Below are positions 1-8,844 of a stretch of DNA of 64,000 nucleotides, piece after piece; the first letter of the stretch is position 1, and every line of letters starts with the position of its first letter. The position numbers and the translations under genes are program-made. The stretch lies in NCBI RefSeq assembly GCF_902506505.1, contig NZ_LR733406.1, forward strand, positions 2,318,117 through 2,382,116. The letters run 5' to 3'. Below the pieces are notes generated by a model that had not been told where the DNA came from, made no database searches, and saw nothing but the letters and a program-made list of their open reading frames with translations. Origin of the DNA: Pseudomonas sp. 8AS (GTDB lineage Bacteria > Pseudomonadota > Gammaproteobacteria > Pseudomonadales > Pseudomonadaceae).

Positions 1-654
1 CGCGGTGAGGCTGGCCAGCTGGTCGAGGCGCTGGGCGCTGTTGGCCTGGCTGGCGTCCAGTTCGTTCCACCAGTGCTGGGGCAGGATTTCCAGCTGGCCG
101 AGGATCAGCGGCAGCTCGCGGTTGCCCGTGTGCTTGAAGTCGAAGCGCACGCGGTGCGGGTCTTCGGCCACCACCTGGGCCACGTCGGCGTAATAGTGGC
201 GGTACTGCGGGTGGCCGTGCTTGACCAGGGCATTGAAGGTGAACACCACGTCCGCGGCGGTGACCGGCACGCCGTCGCGGAAGCGCGCCTTGGGGTTCAG
301 GTAGAAGCGCACGAAGCTGTTGTCCGGCGCTTTCTCGATCTTCTCGGCGAGCAGGCCGTATTCGGTGAAGGGTTCGTCCAGCGAGCGGTAGGTCAGGCTG
401 TCGTAGAGCAGGCCGATGCGGTCGGCGACGTTGCCCTTGGGGATGAACGGGTTGAGGCTGTCGAAGCCGCCCAGGCCGGGCAGGCGCAGGGTGCCGCCCT
501 TGGGGGCGTCCGGGTTGACGTAGGCGAAGTGCTGGAAGCCGGCCGGGTACTTGGCCGGCTCGCCATACAGGGTCAGCGCGTGCTGCGGGGCCGCCTGGGC
601 CAGGCCAGCGTACAGCAGCAGGCCGGCAGCTAGGGTGCGCAGGGGATTCGTCAT
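1..654 (-). CDS. Periplasmic peptide-binding protein, ABC transporter family 5 (partial, C-terminus off window)
   Basis: The first 218 codons of an SBP_bac_5 (oligopeptide/microcin C-type) binding protein are present; the rest lies beyond base 1. A signal peptide is visible (MTNPLRTLAAGLLLYAGLAQA), followed by mature sequence with the family motifs NPDAPKGG near residue 48 and FRDGVPVTAADV near residue 135. Such proteins deliver peptides to an inner-membrane permease. The ATG at 654-652 overlaps the stop of the upstream paralogue by 4 bp (ATGA), so the two are translationally coupled. In P. aeruginosa the pair next to mltD belongs to the NppA1A2BCD system, reported to take up peptidyl nucleoside antibiotics; that assignment rests on synteny and is inferred. 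Confidence 0.88.
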   Translation of the reverse strand, partial: MTNPLRTLAAGLLLYAGLAQAAPQHALTLYGEPAKYPAGFQHFAYVNPDAPKGGTLRLPGLGGFDSLNPFIPKGNVADRIGLLYDSLTYRSLDEPFTEYGLLAEKIEKAPDNSFVRFYLNPKARFRDGVPVTAADVVFTFNALVKHGHPQYRHYYADVAQVVAEDPHRVRFDFKHTGNRELPLILGQLEILPQHWWNELDASQANSAQRLDQLASLTA

Positions 655-2501
655 CGAGCAGTCTCCGTGGGCTTCAGCCACCAGGCCCGCAGCCCGAGGG
701 TATAGGGCGGGGTGGTGACGAAGGCGAACCGGTTGCGGTACGCCAGGCGGTGATGATTGATGTACCAGTTGGGAATGCTGTAGTGCTGCCAGAGCAGGAT
801 GCGGTCGATGGCGCGGCTGGCGGCGACCTGCTCGTCGCGGCTCTGCGCGGCCAGCAGCTTTTCCAGCAGGCTGTCGATCACCGGGTGGGCGACGCCGGCG
901 TAGTTCTTGCCGCCCTTGACGTCGACCTGGCTGGAGTGGAAGTACTGCCATTGTTCCAGGCCGGGGCTGAGGCTCTGCGGCAGGGTCATCAGGATCATGT
1001 CGTAGTCGAAGTGGTCGAGGCGCTGCTTGTACTGGGCGCGATCGACGGTACGCAGGCTGGCCTGGATGCCGATGCTGGCGAGGTTCTCGGTGTAGGGCTG
1101 GAGAATGCGCTCCAGGTTCGGGTTGACCAGCAGGATCTCGAAACGCAGCGGCTGGCCCTTGGCGTTGACCAGGGTTTGCCCGGAAGGTTTCCAGCCGGCT
1201 TCGGCGAGCAGGCCGAGCGCCTTGCGCAGGGTTTCCCGTGGCACGCCGGCGCCATCGGTACGGGGCAGGGCGAAGGCTTCGCCGAACAGGCGCGCCGGCA
1301 GCTGCTTGCGGTAGGGCGAGAGCAGCAGCCACTCGGCGCCTTCCGGCTTGCCGCTGGCGGCGAACTCGCTGTTCGGGTAGTAGCTGCTGGTGCGCTGGTA
1401 GGCGCTGTTGAACAGGGCGCGGTTGGTCCACTCGAAGTCGAACATCAGGCCCAGGGCCTCGCGCACCTTGCGCTCGGCGAAGGTGGCGCGGCGGCTGTTC
1501 ATGAACAGCGCCTGGGTCTGGGTGGGAATCTGGTGCGGGATCTCGGCGCGGATCACCTCGCCGCGGGCGATGGCGGGGAAGCGGTAGCCGTTGGCCCAGT
1601 TCTTCGCCTGGTGCTCGATGTAGAAGTCGAATTCGTCGGCCTTGAAGGCCTCGAAGGCGACGTTGCTGTCGCGGTAGAACTCCACCTCGACGCGGTCGAA
1701 GTTGTACTTGCCGCGGTTGACCGGCAGCTTCTCGCCCCACCAGTCCTTGACCCGCTCGAATACCAGGCCTCGGCCCGGATTGATCCGGCTGATGCGGTAG
1801 GGGCCGCTGCCCAGTGGCGCCTCGAAGCTGGTGGCCTTGAAGTCGCGACCCTTCCAGTAGTGCTGGGCCAGCACCGGCAGTTCGCCCAGGCGCAGGATCA
1901 GCAGCGGGTTGCCGGCTCGCTTGAAGACGAAGCGGATGCGATGGCGGTTGAGGATGTCGACGCGCTTCACTTCCTGCAGGTTGGTGCGGTACTGCGGGTG
2001 GCCGTCCTTGATCAGCAGGCGGTAGGAGTAGGCCACGTCGTAGGCGGTGATCGGCTGGCCATCGTGGAAGCGGGCTTCCTCGCGCAGGTTGAACACCACC
2101 CAGCTGCGGTCCTCGCTGTACTCCACGCTCTTGGCGATCAGGCCGTAGCTGGAGGCCGGTTCGTCGCCCGAAGGGTCGTATTGTCCGGTGCCGGCCATCA
2201 GGGTTTCGTTCAGCTCGCTGACCCCGTACTGCAGGAAGTTGGGTGCGGCGGAGGGGCTGCTGCCCTTGAAGCTGTAGGCGTTCAGCGTGTCGAACGTGCC
2301 GTAGGCCATCACCCGCAGGGTGCCGCCCTTGGGCGCGTCGGGGTTCACCCAGTCAAAGTGAGTGAAGCTGGCGGGGTATTTGAGGGTGCCGAATTGGGCA
2401 TAGCCATGGCTTTCGCTGATGCTTGCGAAGGCGGGAAAGCTCATGGCCAGGCCAAGTATCAGCAGGAACAGGGGACGCATCGGGCGCAAGATCCAGTCCA
2501 T
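651..2501 (-). CDS. Periplasmic peptide-binding protein, ABC transporter family 5 (YejA/NppA-like)
   Basis: A full-length 616-residue SBP_bac_5 protein, the usual size for the YejA/NppA subgroup. The N-terminus carries a Sec signal peptide (MRPLFLLILGLAMSFPAFA from Met8), so translation may begin at Met8 instead of the annotated ATG. NPDAPKGGTLRV (about residue 51) and FHDGQPITAYDVAYS (about residue 145) are conserved family segments. It lies first in a minus-strand operon whose second gene is a paralogue overlapping by 4 bp; permease and ATPase genes are expected beyond the window edge. A role in binding oligopeptides or peptide-like antibiotics is a family inference. Confidence 0.9.
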   Translation of the reverse strand: MDWILRPMRPLFLLILGLAMSFPAFASISESHGYAQFGTLKYPASFTHFDWVNPDAPKGGTLRVMAYGTFDTLNAYSFKGSSPSAAPNFLQYGVSELNETLMAGTGQYDPSGDEPASSYGLIAKSVEYSEDRSWVVFNLREEARFHDGQPITAYDVAYSYRLLIKDGHPQYRTNLQEVKRVDILNRHRIRFVFKRAGNPLLILRLGELPVLAQHYWKGRDFKATSFEAPLGSGPYRISRINPGRGLVFERVKDWWGEKLPVNRGKYNFDRVEVEFYRDSNVAFEAFKADEFDFYIEHQAKNWANGYRFPAIARGEVIRAEIPHQIPTQTQALFMNSRRATFAERKVREALGLMFDFEWTNRALFNSAYQRTSSYYPNSEFAASGKPEGAEWLLLSPYRKQLPARLFGEAFALPRTDGAGVPRETLRKALGLLAEAGWKPSGQTLVNAKGQPLRFEILLVNPNLERILQPYTENLASIGIQASLRTVDRAQYKQRLDHFDYDMILMTLPQSLSPGLEQWQYFHSSQVDVKGGKNYAGVAHPVIDSLLEKLLAAQSRDEQVAASRAIDRILLWQHYSIPNWYINHHRLAYRNRFAFVTTPPYTLGLRAWWLKPTETAR

Positions 2502-2625
2502 GGCGGCTTTTGGGCTTCTGGTTCGGTACAGTAACAGCTTGTATCCGCAGGAAAAAGAGTGCCTTTTGCGCTACGGATGCGGTCAATTTGATTACACTGA
2601 AACAAATTGAAATGGGGGCGGCATC

Positions 2626-4065
2626 TTGGCGGAACGCAGTGTGGGTTTGCAGGCATGGATAGACCGTTTGAATCAGGCCGAATTACCCGCTTTAGCTGCG
2701 GTCGTGCAGGATTTGCACCGACTTTCCCAGGCCGACAGGGCCTCGGTGCAGCAATTGGCCGATGTGCTGCTGCGCGACGCGTCGCTCACCGCCAAGGTGC
2801 TGCGGGTCGGTAACAGCGTCTATTACAACCCGTCCCAGGAAACCATTCGCACCATTTCGCGGGCCATCGTGCTGATCGGCTTCGATAATGTGCGGCTGAT
2901 CGGCATGTCGGTCAGCCTGATCGACAGCCTGCTCACCAAGGTGCCGCGTGAGCAGCTGCAGATGCTCCTGGCGCGCTCGTTCCACGCCGCGGTGCAGGCG
3001 CGCAACATCGCCGGCTATGTGCTGACCAAGCATCAGGAGGAGGTGTTCATCGCTGCCCTGCTGAACCAGGTCGGCGAGTTGGCATTCTGGGGTTGCGGCG
3101 GGGAGCAGGCCGACGAGCTGGCCGATGCCTTGGAGCAGCCCGGCGTGGTCGAGGAGGAGGCGGTGCGCCAGGTGCTCGGCACCAGCTTCCGCCAGTTGAC
3201 CATGGGCCTGGTGAAAAGCTGGAACCTCGGTGAGATCGCCAGCCTGGCGCATGGCAGCAACCCGGCCGATCCGGCGGTGCGCGCGGTCAACCTCGGCGTG
3301 CGCATCAGCGAGGCGGCGCTGGAGGGTTGGGATTCGCCGGCGATGGAGGTGCTGGTCAAGCAGCTCGCCGAATTCACCGGGATCAGCAGCGAGGATGCGC
3401 TGAAGCAGATCCTGGAAAGCGCCGAGGAAACGGTCAAGGTGGCCGCCACCTTCGGTGCCAGCAAGCTGTGCAGCCTGATCCCCAATACCGACCCCGAGCA
3501 GATCAAGCTGCAGCAGCAGGAACGCAAGGCGCGCCTGTTGCAGCCCGACCTGCTGGTGCTGCAGCAGGCCCTGCAGGACCTGGGCATGCTGGCCAGCCAG
3601 AAGGGCGATGTCGGCCTGATCCTCGATACCCTGCTCAAGGGGCTGCACGATGGTGCCGGGCTGGAGCGGGTGATGCTGGCGGTGCTGGCCGATGGGCAGA
3701 CGCGCTTCCGGGCCAAGCGGGTGGTGGGGGATGGCACGCAGAGCTGGCTGAATGATTTCCAGCTGCCGGCCAGCCAGGCGGAGCAGCCGCACCTGTTCAG
3801 CTACGTGCTGCGCAATCGCGAGGCGCTGTGGATGGGGGTGCCGGCCAGCTACAACCTGAACGAACTGGTGACCCTGCCCATGCGTCAGCTGCTGGGACAG
3901 GGAATGTTCTTCATCGCCCCGGTGCTGGCCGGTACCCGCGAGATCGGTGTGCTTTACGCCGACTGCCGCTTATCCGGGCGGGCCCTTAAACACGAGCAGT
4001 TTGTCGCCTTCCAGCGCTTCACCCAGCTGACCGGGCGCTGCCTGGATGCCCTGAGCAAGCGCTGA
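2626..4065 (+). CDS. HDOD domain signalling protein
   Basis: A 479-residue cytosolic protein. The N-terminal half (about 15-210) is an HDOD domain, a non-catalytic relative of HD phosphohydrolases; LRDASLTAKVLRVGNS and ALLNQVGELAFWG are typical segments. The C-terminal half (about 290-475) looks like a GAF-type sensory region ending in FIAPVLAGTREIGVLYADCR. HDOD proteins link signalling to motility or biofilm control, but no partner gene is adjacent. The start is a TTG preceded by a G-rich stretch (GGGGGCGG); no ATG in frame fits better. It is transcribed divergently from the peptide-binding operon, with 124 bp between them for both promoters. Confidence 0.85.
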   Translation: MAERSVGLQAWIDRLNQAELPALAAVVQDLHRLSQADRASVQQLADVLLRDASLTAKVLRVGNSVYYNPSQETIRTISRAIVLIGFDNVRLIGMSVSLIDSLLTKVPREQLQMLLARSFHAAVQARNIAGYVLTKHQEEVFIAALLNQVGELAFWGCGGEQADELADALEQPGVVEEEAVRQVLGTSFRQLTMGLVKSWNLGEIASLAHGSNPADPAVRAVNLGVRISEAALEGWDSPAMEVLVKQLAEFTGISSEDALKQILESAEETVKVAATFGASKLCSLIPNTDPEQIKLQQQERKARLLQPDLLVLQQALQDLGMLASQKGDVGLILDTLLKGLHDGAGLERVMLAVLADGQTRFRAKRVVGDGTQSWLNDFQLPASQAEQPHLFSYVLRNREALWMGVPASYNLNELVTLPMRQLLGQGMFFIAPVLAGTREIGVLYADCRLSGRALKHEQFVAFQRFTQLTGRCLDALSKR

Positions 4066-4206
4066 GAACCTGCCTACGATCTGCTGCGCGTCGGCCATGC
4101 TGCGTTAGAAACAGGCTCGGAATGCTCATTTACCATTCGTAAACTGCGCTTCCTCGCCTGTTTCTGCCTTGCTTGGCTCTAGCTCGCGAGATCGTAGACA
4201 GGTTCT
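4065..4206. repeat. Nested palindromic intergenic element
   Basis: About 140 bp fill the gap between two convergent genes. The outer arms AGAACCTGCCTACGATCT (4065-4082) and the inverse of the right end (4189-4206) match with one difference. Inside lies a second inverted pair, AGAAACAGGC and GCCTGTTTCT, and at the centre TTTAC-cattc-GTAAA. The whole stretch could fold as a long interrupted hairpin, which suits a bidirectional terminator or a small mobile palindromic element. I do not recognise a named family. Confidence 0.7.
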
Positions 4207-4214
4207 GAGGGGGC

Positions 4215-5819
4215 TCAGTTGAGGTAGAGCGTCAGGGTCTGTCCGGGCTTCAGCGACTGGCTGTTGCTGCGCGGGTTCCAGCGCTGCAGGCTTTTCATGT
4301 CGACCTTGAAGCGCTGGGCGATCAGGTACAGCGAGTCGCCGCTCTTGACCCGGTAGTAGGTGACCGCCGAGCGCTCGCCGGCCGCCTTGCTGGCCGTCGG
4401 CTTGGCCGCGGCCACCGAGTTGCCGGTGCCACCGCTGGCGCCGCCATGGATCAGCAGTTGCTGGCCGAGGCTGAGCTTGCTGCGGCTGTTGAGCTTGTTC
4501 CAGCGTTGCAGGTCCTGCAGCGAGACCTGATGGGCATTGGCGATCTGCCACAGGGTGTCGCCGCTCTTCACCTTGTAGCGCTTCGGCCCGGCGGCAGGGG
4601 CGGCCTTGGCGGTCTGCTGGTGCAGCGGCTGGTCCGGCTCGCGCTCGCCGGCGGCGGGAATGCTGAGCACCTGGCCGACCCGCAGGTTGTTGCTGGTCAG
4701 GTTGTTGACCTCCTTCAGGGTGTTGACCGTTAGGTGGTAACGATTGGCGATGCTGTGCAGGTTGTCGCTCGGGCGCACCCGGTATTGCTGCCAGTTCACC
4801 AGCTGCTGGGGCTTCATCAGGGCCAGGTTGGCGCTGAGCATCTCGGCCTTTTCGGTCGGCACCAGCAGGTGCTGCGGGCCGTCCATGGTGATGCGTTTCT
4901 TGAAGGCCGGGTTGAGGTTGTACAGCTCGTCCTCGTCGATCTCGGCCATCTGCGCCACCCGCGACAGGTCGAGGCGCTGGCGGATCGCCACCTGCTCGAA
5001 GTAGGGCTCGTTGGCGATCGGGCTGAGGCGGACGCCGTAGGCCTCCGGCGACATGACGATCTGCGACAGGGCCAGCAGCTTGGGCACGTAATCCTGGGTT
5101 TCCTTGGGCAGCGGCAGGTTCCAGTAGTCGGTCGGCAGGCCGAGCTTCTGGTTGCGCTCGATGGCCCGGCTGACCGTGCCTTCGCCGGCGTTGTAGGCGG
5201 CCAGGGCCAGCAGCCAGTCGCCGTTGAACATGTCGTGCAGGCGGCTCAGGTAGTTCAGCGCCGCATCCGTGGAGGCGGTGATGTCGCGGCGGCCGTCGTA
5301 CCAGCTGGTCTGGCGCAGGTTGAAGTGGCGGCCGGTGGAGGGGATGAACTGCCAGAGGCCGACCGCATGGCTGCGCGAATAGGCGAAGGGGTTGTAGGAG
5401 CTTTCGATGGCCGGCAGCAGGGCCAGTTCCATCGGCATCTTGCGCTCTTCCAGGCGCTCGACCACATAGTGGATATAGAGGCTGCCGCGCTCGCTGGCGT
5501 TTTCCAGGAAGGACGGGTTGCTGACGAACCACAGGCGCTTGTTCTCGATGCGCGGGTTGACGCCGATATCGCCCTGCAGCTCGAAACCGTCGCGCATGCG
5601 TTCCCAGATATCGCGCGGTGGCTCGTCCTGCTCGACCTCGTTGAGCCACTCCGGCTCCCGTTGCAGGCCGACCGCGCGATTGGTGTCGCGGTCGTCTTCG
5701 TCCGGGCCGTTGCCGATGCTTTGGCAACCGCTCAGGACCACACACAGCATCACCGCCAGAGCCCTTGCGCGTCGTGCCAATGCAGCTGATTCAAGGGATC
5801 TGGGGAGTAATGGAGGCAT
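4215..5819 (-). CDS. mltD: Membrane-bound lytic murein transglycosylase D
   Basis: A 534-residue lipoprotein that cleaves peptidoglycan glycan strands non-hydrolytically. The N-terminal lipobox LSGC (Cys32) marks it as a lipoprotein. The family 1 SLT catalytic domain spans about 110-280 with the catalytic Glu in ESSYNPFAYS and the motif AVGLWQFIPSTG. Three LysM repeats follow (about 345-390, 420-465 and 490-534), each beginning YRV/YKV and containing SGD or SDN. It lies between the peptide-uptake genes and gloB, as in P. aeruginosa. The start fits the signal peptide, and its promoter should lie in the 91 bp upstream, before gloB ends. Confidence 0.95.
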   Translation of the reverse strand: MPPLLPRSLESAALARRARALAVMLCVVLSGCQSIGNGPDEDDRDTNRAVGLQREPEWLNEVEQDEPPRDIWERMRDGFELQGDIGVNPRIENKRLWFVSNPSFLENASERGSLYIHYVVERLEERKMPMELALLPAIESSYNPFAYSRSHAVGLWQFIPSTGRHFNLRQTSWYDGRRDITASTDAALNYLSRLHDMFNGDWLLALAAYNAGEGTVSRAIERNQKLGLPTDYWNLPLPKETQDYVPKLLALSQIVMSPEAYGVRLSPIANEPYFEQVAIRQRLDLSRVAQMAEIDEDELYNLNPAFKKRITMDGPQHLLVPTEKAEMLSANLALMKPQQLVNWQQYRVRPSDNLHSIANRYHLTVNTLKEVNNLTSNNLRVGQVLSIPAAGEREPDQPLHQQTAKAAPAAGPKRYKVKSGDTLWQIANAHQVSLQDLQRWNKLNSRSKLSLGQQLLIHGGASGGTGNSVAAAKPTASKAAGERSAVTYYRVKSGDSLYLIAQRFKVDMKSLQRWNPRSNSQSLKPGQTLTLYLN

Positions 5820-5910
5820 TGGTCGCTAGGATCGTCCGGCGCAAAAGTTCGGGCGATTCTAGGAACGCCTCAGGGGGTGGTCAAGTTTTCACCAGTCCGC
5901 TGATCGTTTT

Positions 5911-6699
5911 TTAATCAATTCGAAAGCCGTCCTTCCAGGTGCGCAGGCAGGCGAACAGCTCGTCCGGCGAGCGTTGCCGGGCGCCGTCCCGCTCGTCGAT
6001 TATTTCTTTAACGGATGTTTCCCCGCAGCGCAGGAAGGGGTTGGTGGCCTTCTCCAGCGCCAGGCTGGAAGGCAGGCTGCTGCGTCCCTGGGCACGCCAG
6101 GCGCTGACTTGCGCGAAACGTGCGGCGATGGCCGGGTTGTGCGGCTCCACGGCGCGGGCGAAGTGCAGGTTGCTCAGGGTGTATTCGTGGGTGCAGTAGA
6201 CCAGGGTCGCGTCCGGCAGGCCGGCCAGCCTGTTCAGCGAGGCGTGCATCTGCGCCGGGCTGCCTTCGAACAGCCGCCCGCAGCCGGCGGCGAACAGGGT
6301 GTCGCCGCAGAACAGCCAGGGCTGGTCGGGCGCGGCGTGGTAGTAGGCGATATGGCCGAGGGTGTGGCCGGGTACTTCGTAAACGACGAACTCGCGGTCG
6401 AGCACGCGGATACGATCGCCTTCGGCCAGGGCCACGTCGCGCTCCGGGATGCGCTCCTGCGCCGGGCCGTACACGCGGGCGCCGGTGGCGGCCTTGAGTT
6501 GGGCGATGCCGCCGACGTGATCGGCATGGTGATGGGTGACCAGGATGTCGCTGAGCTGCCAGCCCGGGTGGGCGGCGAGCCAGGCCAGCACCGGGGCGGC
6601 GTCGCCCGGATCGACCACGGCGCAGCGTTGCCGGGCGTGGTCCTGCAGGAGCCACAGGTAGTTGTCGCTGAAGGCGGGCAGGGCGTCGATCTGAAACAT
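5911..6699 (-). CDS. gloB: Hydroxyacylglutathione hydrolase (glyoxalase II)
   Basis: A 262-residue metallo-beta-lactamase-fold enzyme that hydrolyses S-D-lactoylglutathione to D-lactate and glutathione, the second step of methylglyoxal detoxification. The metal-binding motif THHHADH is at about 53-59, with further ligands in GHTLGH and the C-terminal HEY. The first ATG ([18 protein letters not shown]) gives the canonical N-terminus; an in-frame TTG 27 bp upstream has no ribosome-binding site and is rejected. It is divergent from the methyltransferase gene with 76 bp between. The first-step enzyme GloA is encoded at 49080-49472. Confidence 0.95.
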   Translation of the reverse strand: MFQIDALPAFSDNYLWLLQDHARQRCAVVDPGDAAPVLAWLAAHPGWQLSDILVTHHHADHVGGIAQLKAATGARVYGPAQERIPERDVALAEGDRIRVLDREFVVYEVPGHTLGHIAYYHAAPDQPWLFCGDTLFAAGCGRLFEGSPAQMHASLNRLAGLPDATLVYCTHEYTLSNLHFARAVEPHNPAIAARFAQVSAWRAQGRSSLPSSLALEKATNPFLRCGETSVKEIIDERDGARQRSPDELFACLRTWKDGFRID

Positions 6700-6775
6700 T
6701 TTTCGGGGTCGCCAATCGGGGGGCAATGGCGCATCTTAAGCGGCAAAGCCCCGCTTGTGTCACTGGAGGTGCCCG

Positions 6776-7534
6776 ATGCGCGAGCAACCCTTTGCCCAGG
6801 CCGATACGGACTGGCTGAACCTGACCCAGGCCGCCCGCGAGTGGCTGGCCTCGCCCCTCGGCGAGCTGCTGCTGGAAGAGGAGCGCCGCGCGCTGGACGA
6901 AGAGCTGACGCGCTATTTCGGTGGCTACCTGGTGCATTACGGCCCGGCGGCGGCGCAGCCGGCCAGGGCGCCGCAGATCCGCTGCAACGTGCGCCTGGGG
7001 GCACCGCTGGCCGGCGTGGATATCGCCTGCGAGGAGCAGGCCTGGCCGCTCGGTGAGCATGCCGCCGATGTGGTGGTGCTGCAGCACGGCCTGGACTTCT
7101 GCCTGTCGCCCCACGGCCTGCTGCGCGAGGCGGCGCACAGCGTGCGCCCGGGCGGCCACCTGCTGGTGGTCGGGGTCAACCCCTGGAGCGCCTGGGGCCT
7201 GCGCCATTACTTCGCCCGCGACGGTTTCCGCCAGGCTCGCTGCATCTCGCCGGCGCGCATGAGCGACTGGCTCAGTCTGCTCGGCTTCGCGCTGGAGAAA
7301 CGCCGCTTCGGGTGCTATCGTCCGCCGCTTGTCTCCACGGCCTGGCAATCGCGCCTGGCCCGGCTGGAGACCTGGGGCGGCGCCTGGCAGATGCCGGGGG
7401 CGGGCTTCTATCTGTTGGTAGCGCGCAAGCTGGTGGTCGGCTTGCGACCGCTGCGACCCGTGCAACGGGCCACCATGGGCAAGTTGCTGCCAATGCCGGT
7501 GGCCAAAGTCAGCCGCCGCGATTCCGAGCAATAG
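6776..7534 (+). CDS. Class I SAM-dependent methyltransferase
   Basis: A 252-residue protein with a methyltransferase type 11 core: DVVVLQHGLDF (about 95) and REAAHSVRPGGHLLVVG (about 118-134) are post-I and motif II/III-like segments of the Rossmann fold. Substrate unknown; the gene is conserved between gloB and rnhA in pseudomonads. The ATG at 6776 is chosen because GGAGG lies 7 bp upstream; the longer in-frame TTG start at 6755 would put the ribosome-binding site inside the gene. It ends 15 bp before rnhA and is probably co-transcribed with rnhA and dnaQ. Confidence 0.85.
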   Translation: MREQPFAQADTDWLNLTQAAREWLASPLGELLLEEERRALDEELTRYFGGYLVHYGPAAAQPARAPQIRCNVRLGAPLAGVDIACEEQAWPLGEHAADVVVLQHGLDFCLSPHGLLREAAHSVRPGGHLLVVGVNPWSAWGLRHYFARDGFRQARCISPARMSDWLSLLGFALEKRRFGCYRPPLVSTAWQSRLARLETWGGAWQMPGAGFYLLVARKLVVGLRPLRPVQRATMGKLLPMPVAKVSRRDSEQ

Positions 7535-7549
7535 ATTAATAAGTAGTCA

Positions 7550-8005
7550 ATGAGCGAAGACATAGTCGAGATCTACACCGATGGCGCCTGCAAGGGCAAT
7601 CCCGGCCCTGGCGGCTGGGGCGCGCTGTTGGTCTTCAAGGGTGCCGAAAAGGAACTCTGGGGCGGCGAGCCCAACACCACCAACAACCGCATGGAGCTGA
7701 TGGCAGCGATCTGCGCGCTGATCGCGCTGACCCGTCCCTGTGCCGTGCGCCTGGTCACCGACTCGCAGTACGTGATGAAGGGTATCCAGGAGTGGATGCC
7801 GAACTGGAAGAAGCGTGGCTGGAAGACGGCCAGCAAGGAGCCGGTGAAGAATGCCGACCTGTGGCAGGCGCTGGACGAGCAGGTCAGTCGCCACCGGGTC
7901 GAGTGGCGCTGGGTGCGTGGGCATACCGGCCATCCCGGCAACGAGAAGGCTGACCAGTTGGCCAACCGCGGCGTCGACGAAGTGAGGGCAATGAAAAATG
8001 CGTAG
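7550..8005 (+). CDS. rnhA: Ribonuclease HI
   Basis: A 151-residue RNase HI, which removes RNA from RNA-DNA hybrids. The catalytic acidic set is visible: Asp in [12 protein letters not shown] (about 11), Glu in NRMELMA (about 49), Asp in VTDSQYV (about 71) and Asp near the C-terminal GHPGNEKAD (about 135). Length matches the E. coli enzyme (155 aa). It overlaps the start of dnaQ by 8 bp on the same strand, so translation is likely coupled. In E. coli the two genes are divergent; this co-directional arrangement is the pseudomonad one. Confidence 0.96.
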   Translation: MSEDIVEIYTDGACKGNPGPGGWGALLVFKGAEKELWGGEPNTTNNRMELMAAICALIALTRPCAVRLVTDSQYVMKGIQEWMPNWKKRGWKTASKEPVKNADLWQALDEQVSRHRVEWRWVRGHTGHPGNEKADQLANRGVDEVRAMKNA

Positions 8006-8732
8006 CGTGGTACTCGATACCGAAACCACCGGCATGCCGGTGACTGATGGCCACCGCATCATCGAGATCGGTTGCGTCGAGCTGATGGGCCGGCGTCTGA
8101 CCGGGCGCCACTACCACGTCTATCTCAACCCGGATCGCGAGATTGACGAGGGCGCCATCGCCGTACACGGCATCACCAACGAGTTCGTCGCCGACAAGCC
8201 GCGTTTCAGGGAAGTGGCCGACGAGTTCTATGAGTTCATCCACGGCGCCCAGCTGATCATCCACAACGCGGCGTTCGACGTCGGCTTCATCAACAACGAG
8301 TTCGCCCTGCTCGGGCAGAGCGAGCGCGCCGAGGTCAGCGACTACTGCGGCATCCTCGACACCCTGCTGATGGCCCGCGAGCGCCATCCGGGCCAGCGCA
8401 ACAACCTCGATGCCCTGTGCAAGCGCTATGGCGTCGACAACTCCGGTCGCGACCTGCACGGCGCCCTGCTCGACGCCGAGATCCTGGCCGACGTCTATCT
8501 GACCATGACCGGCGGCCAGACCCACCTGTCGCTGGCCGGCGAGGGTGGCGACGGCAGCGGCCGGCAGCTGCCCAGCCCGATCATGCGTCTGGATGCCAGC
8601 CGGGCGCCAACCCGCATCATCCGCGCCAGCGAGGCCGAACTGGCCGCCCATGCCGCGCGCCTGGCAGTGATCGAGAAATCCGCCGGCGCGCCCTCGCTGT
8701 GGGCGCAGCTGGAAGCGCAGAAAGAAAGCTAA
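7998..8732 (+). CDS. dnaQ: DNA polymerase III epsilon subunit (3'-5' proofreading exonuclease)
   Basis: A 244-residue DnaQ, the proofreading subunit of the replicative polymerase core. Exo I is VLDTETTG (Asp7, Glu9), Exo II lies in [12 protein letters not shown] (about 92-103) and Exo III is [14 protein letters not shown] (about 154-167), giving the DEDDh set. The C-terminal 60 residues form the tail that binds the polymerase alpha subunit. It starts inside the last codons of rnhA, and the 112 bp after its stop precede ldcA. Confidence 0.96.
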   Translation: MRSVVLDTETTGMPVTDGHRIIEIGCVELMGRRLTGRHYHVYLNPDREIDEGAIAVHGITNEFVADKPRFREVADEFYEFIHGAQLIIHNAAFDVGFINNEFALLGQSERAEVSDYCGILDTLLMARERHPGQRNNLDALCKRYGVDNSGRDLHGALLDAEILADVYLTMTGGQTHLSLAGEGGDGSGRQLPSPIMRLDASRAPTRIIRASEAELAAHAARLAVIEKSAGAPSLWAQLEAQKES

Positions 8733-8844
8733 AGGTTGCCTAAGCGACCTTTTCTTACAGCTTGCCGCACAGGGGGTTCCGCCCGTCCGGGCGAACTCCT
8801 AATCTGAGGGGGACTGGCCGCTGCCGGCCCCTCAGGAAATCATA

